NCBI RefSeq assembly: GCF_036002945.1
Contig: NZ_CP108529.1
Coordinates: forward strand, 4,831,001-4,895,000
DNA: 64,000 nucleotides
Direction of reading: 5' to 3'
From: Streptomyces sp. NBC_01224
GTDB lineage: Bacteria > Actinomycetota > Actinomycetes > Streptomycetales > Streptomycetaceae
Shown here piece by piece: positions 35,307 through 43,666 of this stretch. A program made the translations under genes and the position numbers. Below the pieces are notes generated by a model. That model had not been told where the DNA came from, searched no databases, and worked only from the letters and a program-made list of their open reading frames with translations. Every line of letters begins with the position of its first letter. Position 1 is the first letter of the stretch.

Positions 35307-35610
35307 CGCTGGCTGCTCATGTGCGGCTGTTCGAACTGCTGCCCGTGTCGACGGCGGTCCGCTAGACGCAGACTCTTTGCAGTCGAGAGTTCGCACTTGA
35401 CCGCCCGAACAGTGACCCAGGTCACAAGAAGTGCGTCTCGTGATTCGAGATGTCTGGACAAGCGTTCTCTGGGGCGGGTCGTGAACGGCTCGCGAAACAG
35501 CGCTTTCGGGCGACTTAGGGCCTGTCCGACGGGTCGCTCGGGGATGCATCATGACTAACCCGCAACCACGGAATCGCCCCTGACCCACCTGGGCAAGGTT
35601 CAATGCCGGA
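35307..35610. other. intergenic, no gene; contains left IS end
   Basis: Nothing coding is evident. A transposon-like terminal repeat starts at 35516. Confidence 0.35.
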
Positions 35611-36336
35611 GTGGTCACCTGGGTGGATATGCATGATTGCTGGTTTGAGGTCGGTCGTGTTCCGAAGCTCTTGGAGCAGGTCGAGCATGATGACGACCCA
35701 GCAGCGTGGAAGGAACTGGGATGGCGGCTCGTTCTCGAGCATGACTTGGTGTCCCCGGCCAGTTTCGCTGCCCTGCCGCGTCTGGTGCGGCTCACGCCGC
35801 GCAGCGCGAAGGCGCGGCACCTGGCGGGGGAGATTCTCGAACGTGCAGCAGGGCACCATAGTTGCGACGATCTCCTGGCGGATTGCGCCGGCGCCATTGC
35901 GGAGTTCCGCGAGGTGCTGGGTAGGCACCTGCGGTCGAGGCCAGCTGACTTCCTCGTGTCCTTGCGTGCCCTGCTCGCGGTCGAGGAGGAGTACCACTGG
36001 GCGGCGGTCCTTGGCGACTTCGAGGATGACTTCTACCCCTTGGCGTGTCCGCACTGTGAGGTCGGGGTCAGGATCGCCATCGGCAACTACGGGAAGTACT
36101 CAGCGGCCCAGGACTGGAACCTGGGTGATGTGGAACGAAGGGATTTGCGGCCGTTGGCCGCCGAGAAGCTAACCGGAACTGGCAGGTGGATGTTCGAGAT
36201 GGCCGTCCACGCAGGTCAGACGGTACTCGCCGACGGAATTTCTCATCTATTCGGACGTGCGGAATGCCCGCTCTGTGCCAGCGTCTTCAACGTCGCGGAC
36301 GAGTACACCTCCGCCAACCGTCCGGTCATGGGATAA
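35611..36336 (+). CDS. hypothetical protein with two CxxC pairs
   Basis: 241 aa (GTG 35611; ATG 35629 also possible). The N-terminal half is helical, HEAT-like (ELGWRLVLEHDLVSPASFAALPRL). The C-terminal half has CPHCEVG and CPLC, a possible zinc site. Family not recognised. It lies inside the span of the IS ends. Confidence 0.65.
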   Translation: MVTWVDMHDCWFEVGRVPKLLEQVEHDDDPAAWKELGWRLVLEHDLVSPASFAALPRLVRLTPRSAKARHLAGEILERAAGHHSCDDLLADCAGAIAEFREVLGRHLRSRPADFLVSLRALLAVEEEYHWAAVLGDFEDDFYPLACPHCEVGVRIAIGNYGKYSAAQDWNLGDVERRDLRPLAAEKLTGTGRWMFEMAVHAGQTVLADGISHLFGRAECPLCASVFNVADEYTSANRPVMG

Positions 36337-36370
36337 GCCGCAACAAAATCGGCAGCGACCTGGCCATGTC

Positions 36371-37253
36371 TCACGCACGAAGCCAGAGCCGGATCGAAGC
36401 GATGGTGACCGTCCCGTGAAAGACGTAAGCCCTTTTGTCATAGCGAGTCGCGACCGCACGGAAGGACTTCAGCCGGTTGATCGTCCGCTCCACTTCATTG
36501 CGGCGCCGGTAGATCTCCCTGTCGAACCTGGTCGGCCGGCCGCCTTGACTGCCTCGCCTTTGGCGGTTGGCACGCTGGTCTCTGGGCTCCGGGATGGTGT
36601 GCTTGATCTGACGCCGCCGCAGGTAGCGGCGGTTTCGACGCGACGAATAGGTTTTGTCGCCGCCAAGGTGGTCGGGCCGAGTACGTGGGTGTCCGCCAGC
36701 CGGCCTGGGGACCCGGATCTGTTCCATCACGGCGATCAACTGCGGGGCATCGCCCCACTGGCCAGGAGTGATGACGGATGCGAGAGGGCGACGTCCACCC
36801 TCGCCCGCCAGATGGATTTTGCAGGTCAGCCCGCCCCTCGAACGGCCCAGGGCCTCATCGGCCCGGTGTCGAACGGGGGGTGCTACGACTGCCGGGAACT
36901 CTTGGCGGACGAGAGTGCGCACCTGCCGCGTGCTGGTGAGCTCGGCATGAGGTCGAGTCGACGCTGACCATGCTCCAGTCGATCCGGCCCTCGGTATCGG
37001 CGTCGGCCTGGACGGCTCGCAGGATCCTCTCCCACGTGCCGTCCGCTGACCACCTGCGATGACGGTCATGCACCGTCTTCCACTTCCCAAAACGGGACGG
37101 CAGATCCCTCCACGGCAGGCCCGTCCGCTGCCGGAACAGAATCCCGTTGATCACACGGCGGTGGCACTGCCACCGCCCACCTCGGCCCACACGCCTGGGC
37201 AGGTGAGGTTCCAGCCGAGCCCATTCCTCATCCGAAAGATCACCCCGCCCCAT
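36371..37253 (-). CDS. IS5-family transposase, two overlapping frames
   Basis: orfA (37253 to 36855) has the N-terminal DUF4096-like part (LSDEEWARLEPHLPRR) and the first Asp in VSVDSTSCRAHQHAAGA. orfB has LGRSRGGLTCKIHLA, the second Asp in GGDKTYSSRRNR, and Glu in RNEVERTINRLKS. The frames overlap at a CACCCCCCG run (36875-36880), a slippery site suited to programmed -1 frameshifting as in several IS5 groups. It may be functional, or a mutation may have split it. Confidence 0.8.
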
Positions 37254-37356
37254 GTCGACCGAAACGATCGACCCGAGGGTGAGTCACACGACCCATCGGA
37301 CACGCCCTAGGGCACGCGGAGGGCACGGAGCCCTCTAAATGGTCTAGACAACAAGC

Positions 37357-37383
37357 AAGGCCCCGATCGATGACCAGGGCCTT
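37357..37383 (-). terminator. hairpin after tRNA-Gly
   Basis: AAGGCCC / GGGCCTT arms with a long loop, adjacent to the tRNA 3' end; less perfect than the hairpins beside the other cores. Confidence 0.5.
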
Positions 37384-37388
37384 CATTA

Positions 37389-37462
37389 TGGAGCGGGTGA
37401 CGAGAATCGAACTCGCGCTCTGAGCTTGGGAAGCTCATGTTCTACCATTAAACTACACCCGC
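37389..37462 (-). tRNA. tRNA-Gly(CCC)
   Basis: 74 nt including encoded CCA. Acceptor GCGGGTG pairs with CACCCGC. D-arm, anticodon stem TGAGC/GCTCA with loop TTCCCAA (anticodon CCC) and T-arm GAGTTCGATTCTC are all intact. Its 3' 44 nt are the integration core of the island to the left, so integration restores a full tRNA. Confidence 0.95.
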
Positions 37463-37686
37463 GAAGCGAGCCGATTGATCAGCTCTGCACCGTCCACACT
37501 GTACCCCATGCCAGGTCCCCGGCGTTTGAGCCGTGGGGCCTTTTCGTTGCGGGGGGAGGGTGGATGCGGGTGCCGTGGGCGGGAGTTGGGGGCGTAGCGT
37601 GGGTGGTCGGAGTGCCGCCTGGAGTGGCGTCCCGTTCATCCCCTAATGTGGCTTTTTCGTCCAAGGCTTGTTGGGGAAGGGACTTG

Positions 37687-37860
37687 ATGGACTCCATGGA
37701 GCGCACCGTCGTCCGCTGTGCCGAAGGGCACGTTTTCGCTACCGCTTCGTTCCCGATGCAGCAGCTCGGGTCCGGGCGGATCGGTCCCGGGCGGCTCATT
37801 CGCTGTCCTCGTTGTGCGCGGCTTCGGCATGCCGTGCCTGTGGTGTTCGAGGAGCGCTAG
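37687..37860 (+). CDS. small zinc-ribbon protein
   Basis: 57 aa from ATG 37687 behind GGAAGGGA. RCAEGHVF and IRCPRCARLR give CxxxH...CxxC, a probable zinc ribbon. Small conserved-type Streptomyces protein upstream of dcd; function unknown. Confidence 0.65.
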   Translation: MDSMERTVVRCAEGHVFATASFPMQQLGSGRIGPGRLIRCPRCARLRHAVPVVFEER

Positions 37861-37929
37861 GAGAGGTCACAGGCGCGCGGGGCGGTCCCGGATTGGGGCG
37901 GGCCCGCGCGTTCTGCGTATCCTCGGGGC

Positions 37930-38505
37930 GTGCTTCTCTCAGATAAGGACATCCGGGCCGAGATCGACGCCGGACGTGTACGCATTGATCCGTTCGACGC
38001 GTCGATGGTGCAGCCCTCGAGCATCGATGTGCGGCTCGACCGCTACTTCCGGGTGTTCGAGAACCACCGCTATCCACATATTGATCCAGCCGTTGAGCAG
38101 GCCGATCTGACGCGCATGGTCGAGCCGGACGGGGACGAGGCGTTCATCCTGCACCCCGGTGAGTTCGTGCTCGCTTCGACATACGAGGTCATCTCGCTGC
38201 CCGACGATCTTGCGTCGCGGCTGGAGGGCAAGAGTTCGCTGGGGCGGCTCGGTCTTGTGACGCATTCGACCGCCGGATTCATCGACCCCGGTTTCTCCGG
38301 GCACGTGACCCTGGAACTGTCGAATCTCGCCACGTTGCCGATCAAGCTGTGGCCGGGGATGAAGATCGGGCAGCTCTGCATGTTCCGGCTGAGTTCGCCT
38401 TCGGAGTTCCCGTACGGCTCCGAGCGGTACGGATCGCGGTACCAGGGCCAGCGCGGGCCGACCGCGTCGCGGTCGTTCATGAATTTCCACCGGACCCAGG
38501 TGTGA
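37930..38505 (+). CDS. dcd: dCTP deaminase
   Basis: 191 aa from GTG 37930, full family length. The start MLLSDKDIRAEI, the catalytic and binding motifs PSSIDVRLD, GKSSLGRLGL and THSTAGFIDPGFSGH, and the C-terminal SRYQGQRGPT nucleotide-binding arm are all present. Converts dCTP to dUTP for dTMP synthesis. Overlap or near-overlap with the next gene suggests an operon. Confidence 0.97.
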   Translation: MLLSDKDIRAEIDAGRVRIDPFDASMVQPSSIDVRLDRYFRVFENHRYPHIDPAVEQADLTRMVEPDGDEAFILHPGEFVLASTYEVISLPDDLASRLEGKSSLGRLGLVTHSTAGFIDPGFSGHVTLELSNLATLPIKLWPGMKIGQLCMFRLSSPSEFPYGSERYGSRYQGQRGPTASRSFMNFHRTQV

Positions 38506-38512
38506 TGCCGGA

Positions 38513-39013
38513 ATGAACGGTGATGTGCGGGAGAACCTGACGTACGAGGGGTTCGGTCATGCGGTGCGTGAGCTGGCGCAGACCGTGGCCGACGACGGAT
38601 TCGAGCCCGATGTCGTGCTGAGCATCGCGCGGGGCGGGGTATTCGTCGCGGGCGGGCTCGCTTATGCCCTGGACTGCAAGAACATTCATCTGGTGAATGT
38701 GGAGTTCTATACCGGGGTGGGTACGACCCTGGAAATGCCGGTCATGCTCGCGCCCGTTCCGAATGTGATCGACTTCTCGGACAAGAAGGTTCTGATCGCC
38801 GACGACGTCGCCGATACCGGGAAGACGCTGAAGCTGGTGCGCGATTTCTGTATCGATCACGTTGCCGAGGTGCGCAGCGCGGTCATCTACGAGAAGCCGC
38901 ATTCGCTCGTGAAGTGCGAGTACGTGTGGAAGAAGACCGATCGCTGGATCAACTTCCCGTGGAGCGTGGACAAGCCCGTCGTGCCGCGTAGCGGGCAGGT
39001 TCTCGACGCGTAG
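38513..39013 (+). CDS. phosphoribosyltransferase family protein
   Basis: 166 aa, starting 7 bp after dcd. The PRPP-binding loop VLIADDVADTGKT and the upstream DVVLSIARGGVFVAGGLA match the type I PRTase family (gpt/xanthine-like). Likely purine base salvage; exact base not determined. Confidence 0.88.
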   Translation: MNGDVRENLTYEGFGHAVRELAQTVADDGFEPDVVLSIARGGVFVAGGLAYALDCKNIHLVNVEFYTGVGTTLEMPVMLAPVPNVIDFSDKKVLIADDVADTGKTLKLVRDFCIDHVAEVRSAVIYEKPHSLVKCEYVWKKTDRWINFPWSVDKPVVPRSGQVLDA

Positions 39014-39100
39014 AGCCGGCGGTCCGCGGCCGGTGGTGTGTGGTCAGGGGTGGCCGAGATGCGCGGCACGGTCATCCGCGAGCAGTCGCACCCGCAAGAG

Positions 39101-39135
39101 GAAGAGCCCCCGACGCGGTGTGTCGGGGGCTCTTC
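39101..39135. terminator. bidirectional terminator
   Basis: Perfect 14-bp arms GAAGAGCCCCCGAC / GTCGGGGGCTCTTC between the convergent phosphoribosyltransferase and Yip1 genes. Confidence 0.8.
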
Positions 39136-39154
39136 CTCAGATGGTCGGATGCCG

Positions 39155-40111
39155 TCAGATCGTGCCCAGCTTGATGATCGACAGCAGCGCGATCAGCTGG
39201 ATCGCGGATGCGCCCAGCGCCTTCGGCCACGGCAGGTCGTGCGACTTGCTCACCATCGAGGTGAAGAGCGCGGCCGAGGCCAGCCAGGTGATCCAGCCGA
39301 GGACCTGGACCAGGGAGTTCTCGCCGCCGAGGAAGAGCGCGAATATCAGGCGGGGGGCGTCCGTGATCGACATGATCAGCATGGAGAGGCCCACGGTCGG
39401 CTGCCAGGAGCCGTCGCCGCCGAGCTGGCGGGCGAGCGTATGCGTGACCGCGCCCAGGACCAGGCCGCCGATGACGAAGCCGATGCCCGTGATGACGACG
39501 TAGGGCACCGCTGTGGAGATCGTCGCGTGGATCGCGTCGTCCCGGGCCTGGTCGAAGCCGAAGAGGGCGAGCAGGCCGTACAGGAACGTGACGATGAGCG
39601 CCGGGCCCCAGACCGGGTAGTCGCGCATCTGCCAGAACGTCGGTCCCGGGCGCAGCACGATGCCGGTGATCAGGTCCTTCCACGGCAGCCGCGGGCCCGC
39701 GGGCTGGGCGGGGGCCTGGCCGGCGCGGTAGGTGTTGCCGTCGCCGTAGGGGTCCTCGCCGATGCTGAACGCCTGGGTGTGACCGGGGGAGTTGGCGTAC
39801 GGGTCGCCGTGCTGGGGGGACCCGTGGGGGTGGTGGGGCTGCTGGTACGGGTCGCCGAAATACTCCGGCTCGCCGTGGCCGCCACTGTTGTAGCCGTTGC
39901 CGTAGCCGCCGTTGTGCTCGCCGGGCCCGTTGTTTCCACCGTGCCCGCCGTTGTTGTACGGGGGCGGGGCGCCGTTGCCTCCCGTCGGCGGCCATGGCTG
40001 CCGGGCGTACGGCGGTGGTGCCTGTGTGCCGTACGGCTGCTGCCGCGGTTGCTGTTGCGCTTGCTGCGGGGTGCGGTTGTCCCGGCCGCGTCCGATCCTG
40101 AATCCAGCCAC
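39155..40111 (-). CDS. Yip1 domain membrane protein
   Basis: 318 aa from GTG 40111. The first 135 residues are Gln/Pro/Gly/Asn-rich and disordered. They are followed by five hydrophobic helices (WGPALIVTFLYGLLALFGF, VVITGIGFVIGGLVLGAV, and others), the Yip1/YIF1-like domain. Common in Streptomyces; function not established. Confidence 0.82.
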   Translation of the reverse strand: MAGFRIGRGRDNRTPQQAQQQPRQQPYGTQAPPPYARQPWPPTGGNGAPPPYNNGGHGGNNGPGEHNGGYGNGYNSGGHGEPEYFGDPYQQPHHPHGSPQHGDPYANSPGHTQAFSIGEDPYGDGNTYRAGQAPAQPAGPRLPWKDLITGIVLRPGPTFWQMRDYPVWGPALIVTFLYGLLALFGFDQARDDAIHATISTAVPYVVITGIGFVIGGLVLGAVTHTLARQLGGDGSWQPTVGLSMLIMSITDAPRLIFALFLGGENSLVQVLGWITWLASAALFTSMVSKSHDLPWPKALGASAIQLIALLSIIKLGTI

Positions 40112-40242
40112 GTCGTCGAACGTACCTGGTCTGCGTGGGTGCGGTGAGAGGGCCTGGGGAACCTGCCCGCCATTGCGGCCGAGCTGTGACATCCCCTAGG
40201 GGAACCCTGGGGGGTCGGCCCCATGCGCAGCCGTGCGGGAAT

Positions 40243-40289
40243 ACAGAAGCGGCCGGTCCTGCCCCCGAGGCAGGTCCGGCCGCTTCTGT
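40243..40289 (-). terminator. long terminator hairpin
   Basis: About 20-bp arms starting ACAGAAGCGGCCGG with one mismatch, immediately downstream of the Fe-S oxidoreductase gene (minus strand). Confidence 0.8.
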
Positions 40290-40305
40290 CGCACGACAGC
40301 CCTGG

Positions 40306-42585
40306 CTACTTCACCGGCTCGGGCTCCGGTGCGTCCGCCGGCTCCGCCTCGCCGGCCGGGTCGGCCGGGGTCTTCACGGAGTCCAGCAGCAGCTGCGATA
40401 CGTCGACCACCTGGACCGACTCCTTCGCCTTGCCGTCGTTCTTCTTGCCGTTGACCGAGTCGGTCAGCATGACGAGGCAGAACGGGCAGGCGGTGGAGAC
40501 GATGTCCGGGTTGAGGGAGAGGGCTTCGTCGACGCGCTCGTTGTTGATGCGCTTGCCGATCCGCTCCTCCATCCACATCCGGGCGCCACCGGCACCGCAG
40601 CAGAAGCCGCGCTCCTTGTGGCGGTGCATCTCCTCGTTCCTGAGGCCCGGGACCTTCGCGATGATCTCGCGCGGCGGGGTGTAGATCTTGTTGTGACGGC
40701 CCAGGTAGCACGGGTCGTGGTACGTGATCAGGCCCTCGACCGGGGTCACCGGGATCAGCTTGCCCTCGTCGATGAGGTGCTGGAGCAGCTGGGTGTGGTG
40801 GATGACCTCGTACTCACCGCCGAGCTGCGGGTACTCGTTCGCGATGGTGTTGAAGCAGTGCGGGCAGGTCGCGACGATCTTCTTGGACGACTTGGGCTTC
40901 TTCGTCGTCTCGACCCCGCCGTCCTCGTCGAGGGACTCGCCGAACGCCATGTTCAGCATCGCGACGTTCTCCTGGCCGAGCTGCTGGAACAGCGGCTCGT
41001 TGCCCAGGCGGCGGGCCGAGTCACCGGTGCACTTCTCGTCGCCGCCCATGATCGCGAACTTGACGCCCGCGATGTGGAGGAGCTCCGCGAAGGCCTTGGT
41101 GGTCTTCTTGGCCCGGTCTTCGAGAGCGCCCGCGCAGCCGACCCAGTACAGGTAGTCGACCTCGGACAGGTCCTCGACGTCCTTGCCGACGATCGGGACC
41201 TCGAAGTCGACCTCCTTGGTCCACTCGACGCGCTGCTTCTTGGCGAGCCCCCAGGGGTTGCCCTTCTTCTCCAGGTTCTTGAGCATCGTGCCCGCCTCGG
41301 ACGGGAACGCGGACTCGATCATCACCTGGTAGCGGCGCATGTCGACGATGTGGTCGATGTGCTCGATGTCGACCGGGCACTGCTCCACGCACGCACCGCA
41401 GGTGGTGCAGGACCAGAGCACGTCCGGGTCGATGACGCCGTTCTCCTCGGCCGTTCCGATCAGCGGGCGCTCGGCCTCCGCGAGAGCCGCGGCCGGGACG
41501 TCCTTGAGCTGCTCCTCGGACGCCTTCTCGTTGCCCTCCATGTCCTTGCCGCCACCGGCCAGCAGATACGGGGCCTTGGCGTGCGCGTGGTCGCGCAGGG
41601 ACATGATCAGGAGCTTCGGGGAGAGCGGCTTGCCGGTGTTCCAGGCCGGGCACTGCGACTGGCAGCGACCGCACTCCGTACACGTGGAGAAGTCGAGGAT
41701 GCCCTTCCAGGAGAACTGCTCGACCTGGGAGACACCGAAGACGTCGTCCTCGCCCGGGTCCTCGAAGTCGATCTCCTTGCCGCCCGACGTCATCGGCTGC
41801 AGCGCGCCGAGCGCGACCGCTCCGTCCGCGTTCCGCTTGAACCAGATGTTCGGGAAGGCGAGGAAGCGGTGCCAGGCGACACCCATGTTCGTGTTGAGCG
41901 AGACCGTGATCATCCAGATCAGCGAGATGCCGATCTTCATCATCGCGGTGAAGTAGATGAGGTTCTGCAGCGTGCCGAGCGCGAGGCCCTTGAACGCGAG
42001 GACCAAGGGGTATGAGATGAAGTACGCGGCGTCGTAGCCCTCGACGTGGTGGATCGCGCCCTCAAGACCGCGCAGGGTCAGGATCGCCAGACCGATGCCG
42101 AGGATGACGTACTCGACGAAGTACGCCTGCCAGGCCTTGGAGCCAGTGAAACGGGACTTGCGGCCGGCCCGGGACGGCAGGTTCAGCAGCCGGATGGCGA
42201 TCAGCACGAGGATGCCGACCGTCGTCATCAGACCGATGAACTCGGTGTACATCTCGAACGGCAGCCAGTTGCCGATGATCGGCAGGACCCAGTCGGCCTT
42301 GAAGAGCTGCCCGTATGCCTGGAGCAGCGTCGGCGGCAGCGTCAGGAAGCCGATGGCGACGAACCAGTGCGCGAAGCCGACGATCCCCCACCGGTTCATC
42401 CGGGTATGGCCGAGGAATTCCTTGACCAGGGTGATCGTGCGCTGTTTCGGGTTGTCGGTGCGGCTGCCTGCCGGGACCGGCTGTCCGAGCTTGACGAACC
42501 GGTAGATCTGCGCGACGGCTCGGGCGATGAGCGCAACGCCGACCACAGTCAGCACCAGCGACACGATGATCGCGGCGAGTTGCAT
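40306..42585 (-). CDS. membrane-anchored Fe-S oxidoreductase (heterodisulfide reductase-like)
   Basis: 759 aa. The N-terminal third has about six membrane helices (NarI-like). Two [4Fe-4S] ferredoxin motifs follow, CTECGRCQSQCP and CTTCGACVEQCP, then two CCG domains (DPCYLGRHN, ERGFCCGAGGARMWMEE). The architecture matches HdrD/GlpC-type quinone-linked oxidoreductases; the physiological donor is unknown. Monocistronic by its terminator at 40243. Other-strand open frames here are shadows. Confidence 0.9.
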   Translation of the reverse strand: MQLAAIIVSLVLTVVGVALIARAVAQIYRFVKLGQPVPAGSRTDNPKQRTITLVKEFLGHTRMNRWGIVGFAHWFVAIGFLTLPPTLLQAYGQLFKADWVLPIIGNWLPFEMYTEFIGLMTTVGILVLIAIRLLNLPSRAGRKSRFTGSKAWQAYFVEYVILGIGLAILTLRGLEGAIHHVEGYDAAYFISYPLVLAFKGLALGTLQNLIYFTAMMKIGISLIWMITVSLNTNMGVAWHRFLAFPNIWFKRNADGAVALGALQPMTSGGKEIDFEDPGEDDVFGVSQVEQFSWKGILDFSTCTECGRCQSQCPAWNTGKPLSPKLLIMSLRDHAHAKAPYLLAGGGKDMEGNEKASEEQLKDVPAAALAEAERPLIGTAEENGVIDPDVLWSCTTCGACVEQCPVDIEHIDHIVDMRRYQVMIESAFPSEAGTMLKNLEKKGNPWGLAKKQRVEWTKEVDFEVPIVGKDVEDLSEVDYLYWVGCAGALEDRAKKTTKAFAELLHIAGVKFAIMGGDEKCTGDSARRLGNEPLFQQLGQENVAMLNMAFGESLDEDGGVETTKKPKSSKKIVATCPHCFNTIANEYPQLGGEYEVIHHTQLLQHLIDEGKLIPVTPVEGLITYHDPCYLGRHNKIYTPPREIIAKVPGLRNEEMHRHKERGFCCGAGGARMWMEERIGKRINNERVDEALSLNPDIVSTACPFCLVMLTDSVNGKKNDGKAKESVQVVDVSQLLLDSVKTPADPAGEAEPADAPEPEPVK

Positions 42586-42644
42586 TTGGGGGCTCCTCGG
42601 GCCTGCGAGGGTGGGATCCAGCGTCTACGAGCGAATACTGGCAA

Positions 42645-42658
42645 TTACTAAGCAGTAA
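42645..42658. promoter_or_regulatory. inverted repeat upstream of Fe-S oxidoreductase
   Basis: TTACT-AAGC-AGTAA within an AT-rich 30-bp stretch, about 60 bp upstream of the start. Candidate regulator site; no regulator assigned. Confidence 0.4.
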
Positions 42659-42687
42659 CTTAATCAGTCTGTGCTGACACTATCCAC

Positions 42688-43410
42688 TTATTCCGCCGCG
42701 CTGTAGCCGCATCGGCGGTGATCTGTGTCGCTCAGGTGTGCCTTGCCGCGCCGGGTGAGTCCGCGGATCGCCCTGCGCAGCGGAGTGTGTACGGCTCTCG
42801 CCAGGATGGCCAGGTCGAGTCCCACCCAGTGGTGCTCGGCGTAGTGCTGGTCGAGCAGGGCCGGCTCGTCCCATGGCATTCCGGAGCGGGAGCGTACCTG
42901 CGCCAGGCCGGTGAGGCCCGGTTTCAGTTCCTGCCGCCAGTGTCTCGCGGCGGTGGTGGCGGCGGTTTCCGGGGTATCGGCATCGGCTCCGGGCGTCCGG
43001 GCCCGCTCGTCGTCCGGTGCCAGGGGCTCCGGGCCGACCAGGGAGAGGTCTCCCCGTACGACGTGCGGCAGCCGGGAGAGCAGATCCAGTCGCAGCCGCC
43101 GGGTGCGCAGCGAGTGCAGTACGAAGAGGTGGCCGCCCAGGCCGATCCGGGGTGAGTGGGTCAGTACGCCGCCGGGGAGCCGCCGCGCCGCGAGGGCGAG
43201 GGCGCCCGCGGCGAGCAGGGGGGCGGCCAGGGCCAGCAGGGCCGAGCCGAGGGTCAGGTCCAGTACGCGCTTGGCCGACGGCCACGCCTGCCTCCATTCC
43301 CGTAGCCACTCCCATGTCCACTCCCGCCGCTGTACCTGCATATGGATCGGCGCGCGGCCCGGCGTGCGGCCCGGCCTCTGCCCCTGTCTCTGCCTCTGCA
43401 TCGTTCGCAC
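42688..43410 (-). CDS. bacterial sugar transferase
   Basis: About 240 aa (GTG 43410; later ATGs are possible because the first 40 residues are low-complexity). AKRVLDLTLGSALLALAAPLL is the membrane anchor. PRIGLGGHLFVLHSLRT, DLSLVGPEPLAP and KPGLTGLAQVRSRSG are the polyprenyl-phosphate hexose-1-P transferase signatures. It would start lipid-linked glycan synthesis at the membrane. Confidence 0.82.
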   Translation of the reverse strand: MRTMQRQRQGQRPGRTPGRAPIHMQVQRREWTWEWLREWRQAWPSAKRVLDLTLGSALLALAAPLLAAGALALAARRLPGGVLTHSPRIGLGGHLFVLHSLRTRRLRLDLLSRLPHVVRGDLSLVGPEPLAPDDERARTPGADADTPETAATTAARHWRQELKPGLTGLAQVRSRSGMPWDEPALLDQHYAEHHWVGLDLAILARAVHTPLRRAIRGLTRRGKAHLSDTDHRRCGYSAAE

Positions 43411-43571
43411 CTGCCTGGGGGTCGGGCGGATCTGGTGCCGGTTTTGCGTGACTCACGGCATTTTGTGACAGAACGATCCCATGGCGCGATGATGGGGGCG
43501 GCCTGCGTGGCCCGTGGGGCGGGTGGGTGTCGCCCTTGATCTCCTTGTGCGCGCGAGGTGCGTGCACGATA

Positions 43572-43644
43572 GTTGAGTCGGCCCGACTCAACTCTGTTGA
43601 CACTGGGACGCCTGTCGTGCATCCTTGAGTCAGTTCCACTCAAG
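43572..43644 (+). promoter_or_regulatory. two HAIR (HspR) boxes in dnaK promoter
   Basis: GTTGAGT-N7-ACTCAAC at 43572-43592 and the consensus CTTGAGT-N7-ACTCAAG at 43624-43644. TTGACA near 43597 is a likely -35. In Streptomyces HspR, with DnaK as co-repressor, binds such sites to repress the operon. Confidence 0.93.
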
Positions 43645-43666
43645 TAGTCAAGCTGGAGGAATTGAA

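Larger units (their letters stand above)
35516..37309. mobile_element. IS5-family element, possibly with passenger gene
   Basis: TAGGGCCTGTCCGACGGGTC at 35516-35535 and, inverted, TAGGGCGTGTCCGATGGGTC at 37290-37309 match at 18 of 20 positions, bounding 1.79 kb. The transposase occupies the right half and an unrelated gene (35611-36336) the left half. No closer second inverted end is seen 3' of the transposase. Its right end abuts the integrase arm repeats of module A. Confidence 0.55.
15293..37432. mobile_element. module A: 22-kb integrative mobilizable element at tRNA-Gly
   Basis: Bounded by core 5 and the intact tRNA. The left arm (15293-15420, 128 bp) ends in GGGCACG at 15403 and 15414; the right arm has GGGCACG at 37310 and 37321, 79 bp from the tRNA core. 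It carries excisionase and (frameshifted) integrase, relaxase and MobC, DUF2637, DUF3631, XRE regulators, iterons and cargo. No FtsK-like Tra gene is seen, unlike typical actinomycete ICEs of the pSAM2 type. It is presumably mobilized in trans. Confidence 0.78.

Noticed and set aside
40135..42015. 626-codon plus-strand open frame opposite the Fe-S oxidoreductase
   Set aside because: Its product is a low-information Arg/Val/Leu/Asp string typical of antisense shadows of high-GC genes; the minus-strand protein has complete Fe-S and CCG motifs.
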